NCBI GenBank assembly: GCA_910579865.1
Contig: CAJTXA010000058.1
Coordinates: forward strand, 1 to 5,350
Source: an uncultured Lachnospiraceae bacterium
Lineage (GTDB): Bacteria > Bacillota > Clostridia > Lachnospirales > Lachnospiraceae
Direction: 5' to 3'
DNA: 5,350 nucleotides
Position numbers and translations under genes: made by a program. Shown piece by piece: positions 4,777 to 5,350 of the stretch (position 1 is the first letter of the stretch; the number at the start of each line of letters is the position of its first letter). The notes below the pieces were generated by a model. The model did no database searches. It saw only the letters and a program-made list of their open reading frames with translations, and was not told the origin of the DNA.

Positions 4777-4854
4777 AAAAACGACAAAAGAAAAACCGTA
4801 AGGGCTGTCGCACCTTTACGGTTTATAGGTATTTTGGTTCTTCGTCGTTTTTTT
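4777..4854. terminator. Nested hairpin, probably a bidirectional terminator
   Basis: The outer arms AAAAACGAC (4777-4785) and GTCGTTTTT (4844-4852) enclose inner arms AAACCGTAA (4793-4801) and TTACGGTTT (4816-4824). All are perfect nine-base matches. On the plus strand seven T follow the outer stem (4848-4854). On the minus strand T-rich runs follow both stems. It lies about 50 bases beyond the end of the minus-strand gene pair at 4902-5350, where a terminator is expected. The open plus frame across it (from 4759) is a by-product. Confidence 0.58.
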
Positions 4855-4901
4855 AATTTGGTGGAGATGAGTTTGTTATGTAAAAAACAAATTATGATTG
4901 C

Positions 4902-5090
4902 TCACACGTTCATTGTTTCTGCATCTAAAGTGTCTGGCTCTTTGATAACTGGTACTTGTATATTTTTTTCGTATTGACGAATAATAGAGTCATTTAATTC
5001 TTGGCTGGGTTTTTGTTTTATTCTAAGTGCTTTTCTCAATAACAGTTCTATCTCGTTTTTATTGTTATTGCCTTTTGAATGATTCTTCAT
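4902..5090 (-). CDS. Small protein, possible remnant of an anti-sigma factor N-terminus
   Basis: A 62-residue minus-strand frame whose ATG (5090-5088) overlaps the amidase stop as ATGA, with GGGAG (5105-5101) ten bases upstream. It is therefore very likely translated. Residues 13-44, including EIELLLRKALRIKQKP and ELNDSIIRQYEKN, resemble the short cytoplasmic start of ECF anti-sigma factors. Those begin with a helical L-x-K-A-L segment, then P-x-x-x-LN and a long helix ahead of a membrane span. Here no membrane segment follows, and the protein ends with an acidic tail, EPDTLDAETMNV. Either it is a small cytosolic protein in its own right or a truncated gene. The similarity is a pattern judgement only. 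Confidence 0.55.
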   Translation of the reverse strand: MKNHSKGNNNKNEIELLLRKALRIKQKPSQELNDSIIRQYEKNIQVPVIKEPDTLDAETMNV

Positions 5091-5350
5091 GAGTTTTCAT
5101 CTCCCTCTATCTTGTTAAAAATTCCCTCTGCCATTCTCTGTGCCAAGATTTCCTGATAGTCGTCACTTAACAGCTTTTGACTCTCAGAATAATTTGAAAG
5201 AAATCCCATTTCCACCAAAACAGCAGGTATTTGAGTATTTCGCAAAACATAATAGTTTTCGGTTTTTGCATCCCTCGTTTTCACGTCATTGCTTAGCGAA
5301 ACTGCATGGATTATGCTTTCTGCATATGCTTTGCTTTCCGTTGCGTCTGG
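5087..5350 (-). CDS. N-acetylmuramoyl-L-alanine amidase, C-terminal 87 residues (runs off right edge)
   Basis: The minus frame is open from the window edge to the TGA at 5089-5087. It contains KTRDAKTENYYVLRNTQIPA, then VLVEMGFLSNYSESQKLL, then a helical end. This is the C-terminal part of the zinc-dependent Amidase_3 fold, which cleaves the bond between muramic acid and the peptide stem of peptidoglycan. The Glu in VEMGFLSN is the conserved catalytic glutamate, and RNTQIPAVLVE is a family hallmark. The zinc-binding His and Glu residues lie upstream, outside or at the edge of the window. A GTG at 5284 is internal, since the frame and homology continue to the edge. It is coupled to the small gene at 4902-5090 by a four-base overlap. 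The protein is probably exported, but its N-terminus cannot be seen. Confidence 0.85.
   Translation of the reverse strand, partial: PDATESKAYAESIIHAVSLSNDVKTRDAKTENYYVLRNTQIPAVLVEMGFLSNYSESQKLLSDDYQEILAQRMAEGIFNKIEGDENS

Noticed and set aside
4759..4977. 72-residue plus-strand open frame
   Set aside because: It crosses the nested terminator hairpin and then runs antisense to the small gene at 4902-5090; there is no start signal.

Overview
The window looks like low-to-medium GC Firmicutes DNA, most likely an anaerobic gut Clostridia genome (Lachnospiraceae-like). The reasons are canonical sigma-A promoters, strong AGGAGG ribosome binding sites, mostly AT-rich codons, and relics of mobile elements of the kind common in that group. 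The taxonomic call is an inference from style and content, not from a marker gene.

Layout. (1) 1-141, minus: the first 47 codons of an IS4-type transposase that runs off the left edge. It is followed to the right by a striking pair of interleaved inverted repeats (197-281) that probably form the end of the insertion sequence. (2) 304-622: nested inverted repeats and a broken GntR-type regulator on the minus strand. (3) 688-2647, plus: the only intact operon. A consensus promoter and a dyad operator candidate precede a YtrA-type GntR regulator, an ABC ATPase and an ABC-2 permease, which are tightly packed and translationally coupled. (4) 2668-3184: the C-terminal part of an Mrr-like restriction endonuclease with no start, then a clean intrinsic terminator. 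(5) 3185-4320: a graveyard of short mobile-element pieces in alternating orientations. It holds a GC-rich charged fragment (plus), a relaxase C-terminal piece (minus), the tail of a CPBP/CAAX-protease-like membrane protein (plus), an unassigned 29-codon piece (plus), and a broken Xre-type regulator (minus). Beyond these lie about 350 bases with hairpins and no recognised gene. (6) 4352-4640: promoter-like sequence and a truncated alpha/beta hydrolase. (7) 4691-4854: hairpins including a nested, probably bidirectional terminator. (8) 4902-5350, minus: a small protein that may be an anti-sigma N-terminal remnant, coupled to the C-terminal end of an N-acetylmuramoyl-L-alanine amidase that runs off the right edge.

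How it works together. The GntR-ABC operon is probably a self-regulated export or cell-envelope stress module of the YtrAB/BcrAB kind. The GntR protein most likely represses its own promoter, and the ATPase and permease assemble as an ABC-2 exporter of unknown substrate. The amidase pair is an unrelated cell-wall gene cluster. Most of the DNA between them is decayed accessory material, with at least six junctions where unrelated coding pieces meet. I found no convincing new biological system. The most unusual features are the interleaved repeat at 197-281 and the density of fused fragments between 2648 and 4640.
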